From Lachnospiraceae bacterium KM106-2 (GTDB taxonomy: Bacteria > Bacillota > Clostridia > Lachnospirales > Lachnospiraceae), in contig AP018794.1 in NCBI GenBank assembly GCA_009731425.1, forward strand, positions 1,433,960-1,497,959: a stretch of 64,000 nt of DNA, given 5' to 3'. The position numbers and the translations under genes are program-made. This document shows positions 17,414-25,626 of the stretch, one piece after another. Under the pieces are notes generated by a model that ran no database searches, was not told the DNA's origin, and saw only the letters and a program-made list of their open reading frames with translations. Each line of letters opens with the position of its first letter. Within the stretch, counting starts at the first letter, position 1.

Positions 17414-17599
17414 TTAATATCCAAACGTCACTCCGACTTGCCATCCTAAGTCCTCCGAATAGCTAACGGTCTGATACCACTTGTGTCCATCCTTCTCAAT
17501 AAACTTATCTTTCTGAAATCGTAATAAAGAGCCACCGATTAATATAATAATGGTGCCTATTAAGATTAAGATCCCACTTAATATTAGTTTCTTTTTCAT
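17414..17599 (-). CDS. Small membrane protein
   Basis: A 61-aa protein with one N-terminal hydrophobic segment (LILSGILILIGTIIILIGGSLL) and a short polar outer tail containing two aromatic patches (KWYQTVSY, LGWQVGVTFGY). A GGGGGAG site stands before the ATG. It follows the DUF1700 gene by 12 bp and is the last gene of the PadR operon. No family is recognised; it may be a small component of the same membrane-stress module. Confidence 0.7.
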   Translation of the reverse strand: MKKKLILSGILILIGTIIILIGGSLLRFQKDKFIEKDGHKWYQTVSYSEDLGWQVGVTFGY

Positions 17600-17611
17600 C
17601 CTACTCTCCCC

Positions 17612-18184
17612 CTATCTTCGAACTAAACTTATAATCCATGTTGTGCAATTAGCTAATTTAGCTGTTGCTTTGGATACTTTGGTCACTACCTGACAGGTTC
17701 CGATTGCAGCTAATAAGCTAAGACCTAAACTTAAGACTCCTACTCCTACTTGAAAAACTGCCAATCCGACTGATCCCGGCAATAAAATAAATGCGCCTAT
17801 TATACTTGCAGCAGCATTTACTAAAGCTCCGATACATAACCCTCCTGTCATAATTGGAGCACACCAGACCATGATATAAGCACTAAAAATCAGTGCGATA
17901 GCTGCTAATAACAGTGACCCCCAAAGAGGACATCCCAAGATCAAAAGTGTACTAGTCATCAGCTTATTTCCAGTGAACCATTGCCCCTTACTCTTGTCCG
18001 GTACGATCTCCATTGCGATATTTTTAGGATCTCCAACATCCTGAATGGCTGCCTCTTCGCTTAAACCGCTTTCCATACGGTCATCGATCATTTCTTCATA
18101 ATAGGCAATTGTCTTCTCTCTATCTATTCGATTCATATTATTTAACTCTCGTTTGAGATCATTTAGAAACATTTCTTTCGTCAT
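17612..18184 (-). CDS. DUF1700 (HAAS-domain) membrane protein
   Basis: A 190-aa protein. The N-terminal helical HAAS-type region (MTKEMFLNDLKRELNNMNR to VGDPKNIAMEIV, about 1-60) contains the family motif YYEEMIDDRMESGLSEEAAI. The rest is four hydrophobic segments. DUF1700 proteins are usually co-encoded with PadR regulators, as here: its ATG overlaps the PadR stop by four bases. They are thought to work as membrane partners or sensors in PadR circuits; the biochemical role is not established. Confidence 0.88.
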   Translation of the reverse strand: MTKEMFLNDLKRELNNMNRIDREKTIAYYEEMIDDRMESGLSEEAAIQDVGDPKNIAMEIVPDKSKGQWFTGNKLMTSTLLILGCPLWGSLLLAAIALIFSAYIMVWCAPIMTGGLCIGALVNAAASIIGAFILLPGSVGLAVFQVGVGVLSLGLSLLAAIGTCQVVTKVSKATAKLANCTTWIISLVRR

Positions 18185-18495
18185 TCTTTCTTCTCCCCCT
18201 TTATAAATTCATAAACTGCCATAACTTCATTCCACTCACCTAAAAAACCATCAATATGATCGACCCCTTCATCTGTGATCTTATAGTATTTACGAAGCCT
18301 GCTATTATGCTCAACGGAGTAAGTAGTTAAATAGTTCGCTGCTTCTAAACGCTTTAGAATTGGATACAAGGTAGATTCCGAGATCGTAATACAAGAAGAT
18401 ACATCCTTTACGATCTGATAACCATAGGAGTCAGACTTTTTTAGAACTGCAAGAACACAAAATTCAAGCAATCCTTTTTTTAACTGTATATCCAT
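18181..18495 (-). CDS. PadR-family transcriptional regulator
   Basis: A 104-aa PadR-s1-type regulator. The winged helix is evident (LLEFCVLAVLKKSDSYGYQIV, then ISESTLYPILKRLEAANYL and a wing with RKYYKITDEG). The C-terminal helix is short. It heads the PadR-DUF1700-small membrane protein operon. Its own promoter carries a perfect 8-bp-arm dyad over the -10 box, so autorepression is likely. The start follows GGGAGGTAATAT. Confidence 0.92.
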   Translation of the reverse strand: MDIQLKKGLLEFCVLAVLKKSDSYGYQIVKDVSSCITISESTLYPILKRLEAANYLTTYSVEHNSRLRKYYKITDEGVDHIDGFLGEWNEVMAVYEFIKGEKKE

Positions 18496-18513
18496 ATATT
18501 ACCTCCCTGTGCC

Positions 18514-18545
18514 TATACTATACATTGCATAGTATAATGTGTCAA
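18514..18545 (-). promoter_or_regulatory. padR promoter with overlapping operator
   Basis: Minus-strand TTGACA (18540-18545) and TATAGT (18517-18522) boxes are 17 bp apart. The dyad TATACTAT-N7-ATAGTATA (18514-18536) covers the -10 and most of the spacer, as expected for a PadR repressor site. Confidence 0.75.
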
Positions 18546-18622
18546 GAGGTATACTAAAATTTCTTTCGTTATCGTGACAGTCGCTAAGGTGATACAAGAA
18601 TCACTTTGGCTTGTTGTTGGCG
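18541..18622. repeat. Structured intergenic repeat, copy A
   Basis: Shares with 27332-27424 a conserved string: GTCAAGAGGTAT at one end, then CGTTATCG-GACAGTCGC, TGATACAAG, TTTGGC and GTTGTT. Bases 18583-18593 pair with 18600-18610 as an uninterrupted 11-bp stem with two G-U pairs on the plus strand. A weaker outer stem uses CGT...ACA and the GTTGTTGGCG end. It lies between the terminator of the 18659 gene and the -35 box of padR. Confidence 0.7.
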
Positions 18623-18623
18623 A

Positions 18624-18654
18624 AAAAAATGCTCGAGTATAAACTCGAGCATTT
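18624..18654 (-). terminator. Terminator of the 18659 gene
   Basis: ATGCTCGAGT and ACTCGAGCAT form a 10-bp stem with a 4-base loop; on the minus strand it is followed by seven T. Confidence 0.85.
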
Positions 18655-18658
18655 TAGA

Positions 18659-20098
18659 CTATTCTTCCTCTGTTATCACTGATCCATCAACTGCATTGAT
18701 CGTTAAGATCTTTTCATAATTACTTACCGTACTCTTCTTATGTTTGATCGTATAGGTTCCCCAAATATTCCAGACCGGGACATACATCCCCTTCGTTTCA
18801 TCCTTCTTATCATCAATCTTTGCTAATCCTAATTCTAATTTATCGCAATGAATCGTATAATTCGTTTTATCATCTAATTCTGATGCTTTCACCACTAATA
18901 CCATCTTTTTTATGATCTCTTTTAATTGCTCAAAAGGAAGTAAGGAACTTTTCTCTACTTCCTGTTTTAATATAACACTAGGAGCATTCCATTTGAACGC
19001 AACTACCCCTGAATCATCAACATAAATACATATCGTCTCTAAACGATCTTTTATCTGATCCATTTCTGCTGTTACCGTGGAAATTTCATTTGTTCTGCTA
19101 AGAAAATCATATACTTTAGTTCGATTTCCATTATCAACAAAGAGACGATCGGTACTTAAATTCGAAGTGATCCCCGAAATTTTTCTTGTATAAATAACAT
19201 TATAGGCAATTGCTTCTTTACCATCCTCTCTCCCCTGACGATTACTTGTAGCCTCTCTCACTTGAATGATACCATAATCACCACGATCATTGATATGAAG
19301 CTGATCCATCAATTCATTTGCCTTTTTCTTTGCTTCATTCTTTGTAATCTCAGGTAACTTCTTCTTTTTATGATCATTGATCAGATTAAGATCGGCAAAT
19401 CCATAATCTGCTGCATTCGTCAAATTCGTATAAGATAAACTTACCTTACCACTCTTGCATTGATTCTCTACAACTAGATACTGCTTTCTATGATCCTTAC
19501 CGATGGAATAACCTGAGAAATAAGTTCCATTACCTATCTTCTCTAACGTTAATTTCGTTTCGATTGCTGTCTCTTTTGCCTTCGCAGTGATCATCATCTT
19601 CTGTAATAGCTTGATCTCTTCACCAATCGAATCACGATCTGCTCCTTCGATTCCTGATGGATCCGTTAATTTCTGATGTGCAAGACACTGCAATTCTGCA
19701 ATGATATCGCTATCTGTAAGCTCTTTCGTTGTTTTATAAACTTTCTGTTTTCCCATAAAGACATCCTGAAACTCTTTCAGATCCTCATTCGTAAATACTC
19801 TTTGTTCTACCTTAGTGATTGGATAAGCCATATTTTCATCTATGATTGCACTTAAATCTAAGGTGACTTTTAAATTCTTTTTCTTATTTGAAAAAGCATC
19901 TTGGTAGCTATATTTTCGAAGTTTTACAATTCGCCTATCTTCTGCTTCTGCTAAGGATGCCGTCTGTTTTGCCTTTTCTATCATATAGTTTTTATCTTTT
20001 TTGATCATTAGTTCACTACTTTGCCAGTTATGACAAACAACGATACCAATACCAATTACAATCACCAAAACAACTGCTGATACTAACCTTTTCCTCAT
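18659..20098 (-). CDS. Membrane-anchored extracytoplasmic protein, unknown
   Basis: A 479-aa protein with an N-terminal membrane anchor (about residues 5-22, VSAVVLVIVIGIGIVVCHNW); the remainder is predicted outside the cell. It is Lys/Asp-rich and has several PepSY/YcnI-like beta segments (YGIIQVREA, AIAYNVIYTRKISGI, KGMYVPVWNIWGTY). It resembles the family of DUF6034-type lachnospiral proteins, and distantly the YycI/YycH regulators, but I cannot assign it with confidence. Monocistronic: own ribosome binding site GGAAGGAG and own terminator. Confidence 0.7.
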   Translation of the reverse strand: MRKRLVSAVVLVIVIGIGIVVCHNWQSSELMIKKDKNYMIEKAKQTASLAEAEDRRIVKLRKYSYQDAFSNKKKNLKVTLDLSAIIDENMAYPITKVEQRVFTNEDLKEFQDVFMGKQKVYKTTKELTDSDIIAELQCLAHQKLTDPSGIEGADRDSIGEEIKLLQKMMITAKAKETAIETKLTLEKIGNGTYFSGYSIGKDHRKQYLVVENQCKSGKVSLSYTNLTNAADYGFADLNLINDHKKKKLPEITKNEAKKKANELMDQLHINDRGDYGIIQVREATSNRQGREDGKEAIAYNVIYTRKISGITSNLSTDRLFVDNGNRTKVYDFLSRTNEISTVTAEMDQIKDRLETICIYVDDSGVVAFKWNAPSVILKQEVEKSSLLPFEQLKEIIKKMVLVVKASELDDKTNYTIHCDKLELGLAKIDDKKDETKGMYVPVWNIWGTYTIKHKKSTVSNYEKILTINAVDGSVITEEE

Positions 20099-20232
20099 AA
20101 AACTCCTTCCTCATTTCCATTTCATGTTCCCCATATTACTCGTATTCTATAAGAAAAGATTAGAATATATTGTTACATAAGTATTCATTAAATTGTAAAC
20201 ATAATGTAATTTTTAATTCATCTGACAGAAAG

Positions 20233-20276
20233 AAAAGGTCATATAAGCTTAACTTAATTAGCTTATATGACCTTTT
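20233..20276. terminator. Terminator after XRE regulator gene
   Basis: AAAAGGTCATATAAGC and GCTTATATGACCTTTT form a 16-bp stem directly after the stop of the XRE gene; T-rich on both sides. Confidence 0.85.
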
Positions 20277-20288
20277 TTCAATTTTTCT

Positions 20289-21089
20289 TTATGATAATCT
20301 ATGTACGATTCGATCTGCCACTACTCTCGGATCTTCATTCTGCTCATTTGTTACTTCTTCTAGAAGTTCTAAAATACCGATCATGTTTCTGATCGTTCCG
20401 GTTTTCTTATAAATCTCTCTTAATACTTGCTCCACAAATAAGTATGAGAATCTAGCTGGTATGATATCATCTGCAATCCCAGGATAACTATTTTTCACAT
20501 TCTCAATCATGATCCCAACCAATTGCTTATTCAAGATGCTTGAATAATTGACTTCGCATAGATTAAATACTTTCTCCATCAACTGATCATAAACATTCTC
20601 TCCTAGGCTCTCTATCGTCCCACTTTCTAACAGTTTATCATAGGATAAAACCTGATATTCATTTTTAGGTAACGCATCAAGATCTCTAATTCGAATCTTA
20701 GGGACAAGAATTCCCGCTTTCTTTGCTAGTAAAACTCGTTCCTCCTTAATCTTATCCGTCTTCAATCCCTCAACGATCGCAGGTATCAAGTCTGCTCCCA
20801 CATCTAATCGGAGTGGTTCACTACATAAATTCATCTGTATTTCCTGTTGCTCTTTCCTATTTCCTTCTGTGATCTGATCAAGACATTGAATACCTAATAA
20901 CTCATCTGCTGATAAATGCAATACCTCACAAATCCCTGCAACTAAACTCAAATCAGGCATACCAAGATCTCTTTCCCACTTGCTGACCGCTTGTGGTGTC
21001 ACACCGATCTTAGCTGCAAATTGTTCCTGTGTCATTTTAAGATTTTGTCTGCTTTGCAATAACTTGTCGCCAATCTGAAATTTTGTCAT
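20289..21089 (-). CDS. XRE-family helix-turn-helix regulator
   Basis: A 266-aa protein. The N-terminal Cro/C1-type HTH (about 5-62) reads LLQSRQNLKMTQEQFAAKIG then VTPQAVSKWERDLGMPDLSL. The long C-terminal part is helical without a recognisable ligand domain, containing LVPKIRIRDLDALPKNEYQ and EEVTNEQNEDPRVVADRIV. This layout is common for clostridial stand-alone regulators of unknown signal. It is preceded by AAAGGAG and lies 82 bp after a small membrane protein gene on the same strand. Confidence 0.85.
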   Translation of the reverse strand: MTKFQIGDKLLQSRQNLKMTQEQFAAKIGVTPQAVSKWERDLGMPDLSLVAGICEVLHLSADELLGIQCLDQITEGNRKEQQEIQMNLCSEPLRLDVGADLIPAIVEGLKTDKIKEERVLLAKKAGILVPKIRIRDLDALPKNEYQVLSYDKLLESGTIESLGENVYDQLMEKVFNLCEVNYSSILNKQLVGIMIENVKNSYPGIADDIIPARFSYLFVEQVLREIYKKTGTIRNMIGILELLEEVTNEQNEDPRVVADRIVHRLS

Positions 21090-21171
21090 TTCTTTTCTCC
21101 TTTGTGTTTTTCTATCCCAACCTTAGCAGTTAATCGGATATGTGTAAAACAACGTATCGATTGGTTATTTC

Positions 21172-21495
21172 TCAACAAACACTTCTGATCCATTTAATTA
21201 CGAGGGTAATACAGAGTAGCATACTTGCTAAGAAACTAAATAAGGTAAGCAAACAAAGGCACACACAATCAAACTGCTCTAATGCTAAAAAGAGACTAAC
21301 AAAATATATCGTTGCCATTACATTTGATAAAATCGCCAACGATAAGATTCTAAGATGATGCTTTACTTTTGAAGGATCATAAAGTAAATACTGAAATAAT
21401 GCTGGATTTTCTTCATAGTATCGATGTTTTACTCCATTCACATAGATACCGTATCCTTGAATGACAGCTATAATGACTAATACAAAGATTCTCAT
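21172..21495 (-). CDS. Small three-helix membrane protein
   Basis: A 107-aa protein with hydrophobic segments at about 1-20, 51-72 and 77-101. The loop between the first two is basic and aromatic (GVKHRYYEENPALFQYLLYD). Resembles short DUF3899-like proteins, but I do not assign a family. AGGAGGTATCAT precedes the ATG. It follows the hydrolase gene by 10 bp, so it is probably in that transcript. Confidence 0.7.
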   Translation of the reverse strand: MRIFVLVIIAVIQGYGIYVNGVKHRYYEENPALFQYLLYDPSKVKHHLRILSLAILSNVMATIYFVSLFLALEQFDCVCLCLLTLFSFLASMLLCITLVIKWIRSVC

Positions 21496-21505
21496 ATGAT
21501 ACCTC

Positions 21506-22306
21506 CTAGTGATACACGTTCTCCTTTAAAAATCCATCAACAACCTGATTAAAGAAGCGGTAATTATCTTGATTAGAGTTATGTGCTGATTTTGGTATGA
21601 TTTCAAGTGGATATCCTTTTTCCTTATTCCACTTCTGATTATATTTTCTTACATAACCAGTCTTATCATATTCCCCTAACAATAATAAAACAGGGCACTT
21701 GATATCAACCTCGTCGTAGTTTGAGAAATCCTGATAGACTGCATCAGCAGCTTCTAACATTCCATCCTTCCCAAGACGGATGAGACAATCGTAGAAACTC
21801 TCCTGTGCCTCTTTTGTATAAGCTGCTGCCTTAGATGCCTGCTTACAATAGGTATGATACGGATATAGCTTGGCAATTCCTTTATAATGTTTCACAAGAA
21901 ATAAGTCCATTGAACTATAATATTTTCTTCCAAAAGGAGAAGAATCGATAGCAATAAAGGCATCTACCATATTCGGATATTGTAATAGGAATGCCTGTAC
22001 TGCATAGCCACCGGCACTCTGCCCCGCCATAGCAATATGCGTGATCTCCTCTTCATCCAAAATATTTTTCATATCATTTGCTACATTTTCGAATGTAAAA
22101 TTCTTATACGGTCTTGATTCCCCATGTAATGGCATATCCCATAAAATGACCGTATAATCCTTACTAAAATATGCGATCTGCCTGCTAAACAAGGTATGAT
22201 CTGCGGTAACCCCATGTGTAAACATAATTGCTTTCTCTGAGCTCTGTTTTTTATGTATCCAATATACGATATCCCCACGCTCTGTATGTAATTGCTTTTT
22301 CTCCAT
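21506..22306 (-). CDS. Alpha/beta hydrolase
   Basis: A 266-aa serine hydrolase fold. The oxyanion motif is MFTHGVTADH, the nucleophile elbow AMAGQSAGGYA (Ser94 or so), the acid probably in LLLGEYDKTG, and the His in PKSAHNSNQD. It lacks a signal peptide, so it is cytoplasmic. Similar proteins are esterases, lipases or peroxidases; the substrate is unknown. The gene ends 11 bp before the acetyltransferase start's neighbour and is likely part of a 23666-21172 run of same-strand genes. Confidence 0.88.
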   Translation of the reverse strand: MEKKQLHTERGDIVYWIHKKQSSEKAIMFTHGVTADHTLFSRQIAYFSKDYTVILWDMPLHGESRPYKNFTFENVANDMKNILDEEEITHIAMAGQSAGGYAVQAFLLQYPNMVDAFIAIDSSPFGRKYYSSMDLFLVKHYKGIAKLYPYHTYCKQASKAAAYTKEAQESFYDCLIRLGKDGMLEAADAVYQDFSNYDEVDIKCPVLLLLGEYDKTGYVRKYNQKWNKEKGYPLEIIPKSAHNSNQDNYRFFNQVVDGFLKENVYH

Positions 22307-22317
22307 GTCATTCCCAC

Positions 22318-22842
22318 CTATTCTGTTTGAAATTCGTCTTTCTTGATTCGATACATTACTTCATCTAAAATAACTCCATCATAACGTTGAAATGATTTTT
22401 CTTTTATTGTAATATATTGAAATCCTAACTTTTGAATGACACGTTTGGATTGTTGATTAAAAGGAAAATGGTAAACTGAAATAGAATCTAGGGCCAATCG
22501 TTCAAAGCCATATCTCATTACCGCTCTAGATGCCTCGGGTACAATTCCTCTTCCCCAAAGATCTTCGCCTAAGACATAGCCTAACATTCGTTCCTTTGGA
22601 TTTTCTGTATGATGAAGTCCAATCGATCCTATGACTTTATGATTCTCCTTTAGACAAATCGCCCAAGTCTCATCTTCTTGTTGAAACATCTCAATAATCT
22701 GCTTAGATTCTTCCAAACTCTCATGAGGTTTCCAACCTGCCATAGGACCTACTTTACTGGTCTTCGCGTAGGAATACAGATCATTTGCATCACTTAATTC
22801 CCATTCACGCAGTTGTAACCGTTTCGTTTCTAATGTCTCCAT
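22318..22842 (-). CDS. GNAT acetyltransferase (RimJ/RimL type)
   Basis: A 174-aa GCN5-related N-acetyltransferase. METLETKRLQLREWELSDAN is the typical N-terminus; IGSIGLHH and the acetyl-CoA loop GYVLGEDLWGRGIVPEASRA follow, and NQQSKRVIQKLGFQY ends the fold. I start it at ATG 22842, six bases after GGAGAT; a frame 20 codons longer has no ribosome binding site. Members modify ribosomal proteins or small amines; the substrate here is unknown. Confidence 0.9.
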   Translation of the reverse strand: METLETKRLQLREWELSDANDLYSYAKTSKVGPMAGWKPHESLEESKQIIEMFQQEDETWAICLKENHKVIGSIGLHHTENPKERMLGYVLGEDLWGRGIVPEASRAVMRYGFERLALDSISVYHFPFNQQSKRVIQKLGFQYITIKEKSFQRYDGVILDEVMYRIKKDEFQTE

Positions 22843-22922
22843 ACTGTCATCTCCTTGGTTTTTATCTAATATTTTAAACCTATATTTAACAATAATCAAC
22901 ATTATATCATAATATATTTACA

Positions 22923-23666
22923 TTATTTTACATAGTAGCGGCTTTTTCCTTGTGTTTTCTTCTTGTATTCGATCGCTTCTGAGGGGCACCCACTGATACA
23001 TGCTACACAATGAGTACAGTCGTCTCCCCAAATTGGACGTCCATCAATGAGGCGAATATTGTTTAGCGGACAGAGGTTTTCACATTTTCCACATCCCGTA
23101 CATTTTTCTGTCGTATGGAATCCCTTCGCCTTTACCAACAAACGATAGAATATGGGATTTACCAGGCCCGTCTGCATCTTGGCTATGATAGTTGGCTTTT
23201 TGATTGGAATCGCCTTATTCTCAGCAATTTCTTTTCCTACGGCATGAATTCGAGGCGTAATCTTTTCAATAGACGCTTTTGCTTGTTCCTCCTTGACCTC
23301 TGGATACATTAAGATATAATTCTCTGGCATATAAAATGCGGTAAATCCTTTTAGTGTCATGGATAACTCTTGACATAGTTCTTTCACATAAGTAACCGCA
23401 TTGCCAGTCTGCGATTCACAAGTCACTAATACATAGATTTCTCTACTTCCATCAAGAGTTACTTCTCTTAAGAACTTCTCCACAACTCTTGGCATGCGCC
23501 ATGCATAGATTGGACTGACCACAACAAACGGTTTCGTCGATGTTAAGGTGCCATGAAAGTCCTTCTTCATCAGTTCATTGATCGAGACCAGCTCATCCTG
23601 TGCCTCTTCTGCTATAATTCTAGCCGCATATCGACTATTCCCCGTTCCTGTGAAATACAATACCAT
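22923..23666 (-). CDS. EFR1-type flavodoxin/ferredoxin fusion protein
   Basis: A 247-aa electron-transfer protein. The flavodoxin-like N-terminus (YFTGTGNSRYAARIIAEEA) binds FMN. The C-terminal ferredoxin part has two 4Fe-4S motifs: CTGCGKCENLCP and CTHCVACISGCP. This is the EFR1 family layout, widespread in anaerobic Firmicutes; its physiological partner is unknown. It is followed by the GNAT gene and preceded by a nitroreductase gene 29 bp upstream, so electron delivery to that enzyme is possible but unproven. Confidence 0.92.
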   Translation of the reverse strand: MVLYFTGTGNSRYAARIIAEEAQDELVSINELMKKDFHGTLTSTKPFVVVSPIYAWRMPRVVEKFLREVTLDGSREIYVLVTCESQTGNAVTYVKELCQELSMTLKGFTAFYMPENYILMYPEVKEEQAKASIEKITPRIHAVGKEIAENKAIPIKKPTIIAKMQTGLVNPIFYRLLVKAKGFHTTEKCTGCGKCENLCPLNNIRLIDGRPIWGDDCTHCVACISGCPSEAIEYKKKTQGKSRYYVK

Positions 23667-23695
23667 AAGTTCTACTTCCTCCTTCTAATTTTCCA

Positions 23696-24232
23696 TTACC
23701 ATCTTTCGTATCGGATCAATTCACTTAATGCTTTTCGTGGTCTTGCTTTTGGATTTTCATCCGCATATCCGATCGTAATTACACCAACAACATATTTATC
23801 TGTTGGAATTCCTAATACTTCTCGCATTTCTTTTTGCTCATACCAGCCGGTCCAGCAGGAGCCAAGGCCTAGCTGCTCTGCCTTTAACAAAATATGTTCA
23901 GCTGCGATCGCCATATCACGTATGACTAATTTCAATTCCGGTAGAGGACTCGTCTCATCTAATTCCATTCCATCACTATCTTTGATCCGGCATCTGATAT
24001 CACCCACACAAACGATAAAAACAGGAGCTGACAACATCCATCTTTGATTATGATCCACCGCTGTGATTCTCTCTTTCTGTTTTTCAGATCGAATGATGAT
24101 AAACTGCCATGGCTGTGTATTACTTCCGGAAGGTGCTAACCGAGCAGCTTCTAGGATTTCTAATATAATTTCTTCCGAAACTTCTCTTTTTTGATAACGA
24201 CGAATGCTTCTTCTACTTTCAACCTCTTTCAC
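23696..24232 (-). CDS. Nitroreductase family protein
   Basis: A 178-aa FMN-dependent reductase. ESRRSIRRYQKREVSEE binds the FMN phosphate through its Arg residues; APSGSNTQPWQFIII and the ending IGYADENPKARPRKAL are family signatures. The start is GTG at 24232, 10 bases after GGAA. These enzymes reduce nitro groups, quinones or flavins. A terminator separates it from the HD-domain gene upstream, so it probably has its own promoter and may continue into the EFR1 gene. Confidence 0.92.
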   Translation of the reverse strand: MKEVESRRSIRRYQKREVSEEIILEILEAARLAPSGSNTQPWQFIIIRSEKQKERITAVDHNQRWMLSAPVFIVCVGDIRCRIKDSDGMELDETSPLPELKLVIRDMAIAAEHILLKAEQLGLGSCWTGWYEQKEMREVLGIPTDKYVVGVITIGYADENPKARPRKALSELIRYERW

Positions 24233-24258
24233 TCTTTTTGACTTCCTTTCCTATGTAT

Positions 24259-24298
24259 AAAAAGAGGAAGTATCCTGATAATTTGGATATTCCTCTTC
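24259..24298 (-). terminator. Terminator of HD-domain gene
   Basis: AAGAGGAAgTATCC and GGATATTCCTCTT form the stem; five T follow on the minus strand (complement of 24259-24263). Confidence 0.85.
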
Positions 24299-24311
24299 AT
24301 CATTTAGATCT

Positions 24312-24773
24312 TTACTTTCTGATGCTCTCACAAATTGCACAGTATTTATCGGCAAGACAAACGATGACAGCTTCCTTGCATCTTGGTATACTACGCAATG
24401 TCAAAGGCCACATATGACTTAAAATGATATTTTTCTGAATCTTATTTAATTCATATCGCTGTGTCGCATTTTCAAAAGCCGTCTTTGGATGTGTAAGTCC
24501 ATGAAACCGCCCTATATAGCCATTTTCATGCCAGTCATAGAGATAAAAGTCGTGTAAATATGCACCCCTTAATAAACTGATCTCATCAACAGATAATCTA
24601 AGTTTTCTAGCTAGGTAATAGCTCATATAAGTTACATTTAATACATGATCATAGGTAGTAACGGATCCATGCTGAATACACTGTTTCATAATTTCAGATT
24701 CCGGTGCCGCCATTAACTCTTTTAATTCTTCCTTGATGTATTGTTGTTCTTTATCTGTTAATCTCGTTTTCAT
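24312..24773 (-). CDS. HD-domain protein
   Basis: A 153-aa HD-type protein. YDHVLNVTYMSYYLARKL supplies the first His; LLRGAYLHDFYLYDWHE holds the HD doublet; a later HMWPLT and CLADKYCAI supply the further His and Asp. Expected to be a metal-dependent phosphohydrolase of unknown substrate. The start overlaps the CmpB-like gene by 23 bases without a strong ribosome binding site of its own, so it is likely translated by coupling. Confidence 0.85.
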   Translation of the reverse strand: MKTRLTDKEQQYIKEELKELMAAPESEIMKQCIQHGSVTTYDHVLNVTYMSYYLARKLRLSVDEISLLRGAYLHDFYLYDWHENGYIGRFHGLTHPKTAFENATQRYELNKIQKNIILSHMWPLTLRSIPRCKEAVIVCLADKYCAICESIRK

Positions 24774-25485
24774 CTGTTTTGCTCATTCCCAACTTATTGC
24801 TAATCTCTTTTCCTTTTTCTTTCAAATTAGCAATTCTTAATTTATCACGAAAATTATCGTATTTCTCGTTAGTAAATTTCTTAACCTTTCCCATTACTAA
24901 TAACTCACTTCTACTAAAAGACTGACCGATCTTCACATAACGGTCTTCCATCTTCTTATCAAAGCTTGCGGTTACCTCTTCTAACTTACGATTAATACTA
25001 GTAAGCGATGCGATCGTAAGTGATAGATCCGCCGCGATCAAAGCAATTAATAGATAGGATAACACATCCTGCATTACATATGGGATTGCCTTCGTAAACT
25101 GACTCACATATGGATGAATACAAGTCTTGATTAAGATCGCAGCCACTCCAAATCCAACGGCTGCCGGCAGACAGATATAACCTTTTATATTCAATGGCAC
25201 TTTACTATAGTCCCACCATTTCGCATGAAAATGTCGTTCTAGCGTACTTGCCGTCACATACTCTAAGACACAGGCACCTACCATCCCAATCAAGAAGATC
25301 TGCCATGATGTAAGATTATGTAATAATAAAATACAAGAAACTGCTCCTACTCCATAAATCGGACAACTTGGCCCATATAGGAATCCTCGATTTTCCCACT
25401 GGTGTCTCGTTAAGGTAGCATATAAGACTTCATAAATCCATCCGATACTACTATAAATAAAAAACCATAATATCACTTCGCTCAT
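24751..25485 (-). CDS. CmpB-like (DUF1113) membrane protein
   Basis: A 244-aa protein with four to five membrane helices in its first 170 residues and a Lys-rich cytoplasmic tail. The N-terminus MSEVILWFFIYSSIGWIYEV and the motif NRGFLYGPSCPIYGVGAV are diagnostic of this family, often annotated as putative ABC permease although no transport has been shown. The conserved LEYVTASTLERHFHAKWWDY follows. I start at ATG 25485, 11 bases behind AAAGGG; a TTG at 25515 would add ten residues. Confidence 0.88.
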   Translation of the reverse strand: MSEVILWFFIYSSIGWIYEVLYATLTRHQWENRGFLYGPSCPIYGVGAVSCILLLHNLTSWQIFLIGMVGACVLEYVTASTLERHFHAKWWDYSKVPLNIKGYICLPAAVGFGVAAILIKTCIHPYVSQFTKAIPYVMQDVLSYLLIALIAADLSLTIASLTSINRKLEEVTASFDKKMEDRYVKIGQSFSRSELLVMGKVKKFTNEKYDNFRDKLRIANLKEKGKEISNKLGMSKTDENEINR

Positions 25486-25574
25486 GTTGATCGTTACCCT
25501 TTCTCGTTCCCTCAATAAATTCCATCATAATTAAAATTATAAGCTAGATTAGAATCTCTTTCAATACCTAGTAT

Positions 25575-25619
25575 AAAAAGCACTATAAATGCAACCTAAG
25601 TTTCATCTATAATGCTTTT
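25575..25619 (-). terminator. Terminator of LRR/transglutaminase gene
   Basis: AAAAAGCACTATA and TATAATGCTTTT pair across a 21-base loop just after the stop; the minus-strand tail is CTTTTTATA. Confidence 0.7.
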
Positions 25620-25626
25620 CTTTCTC

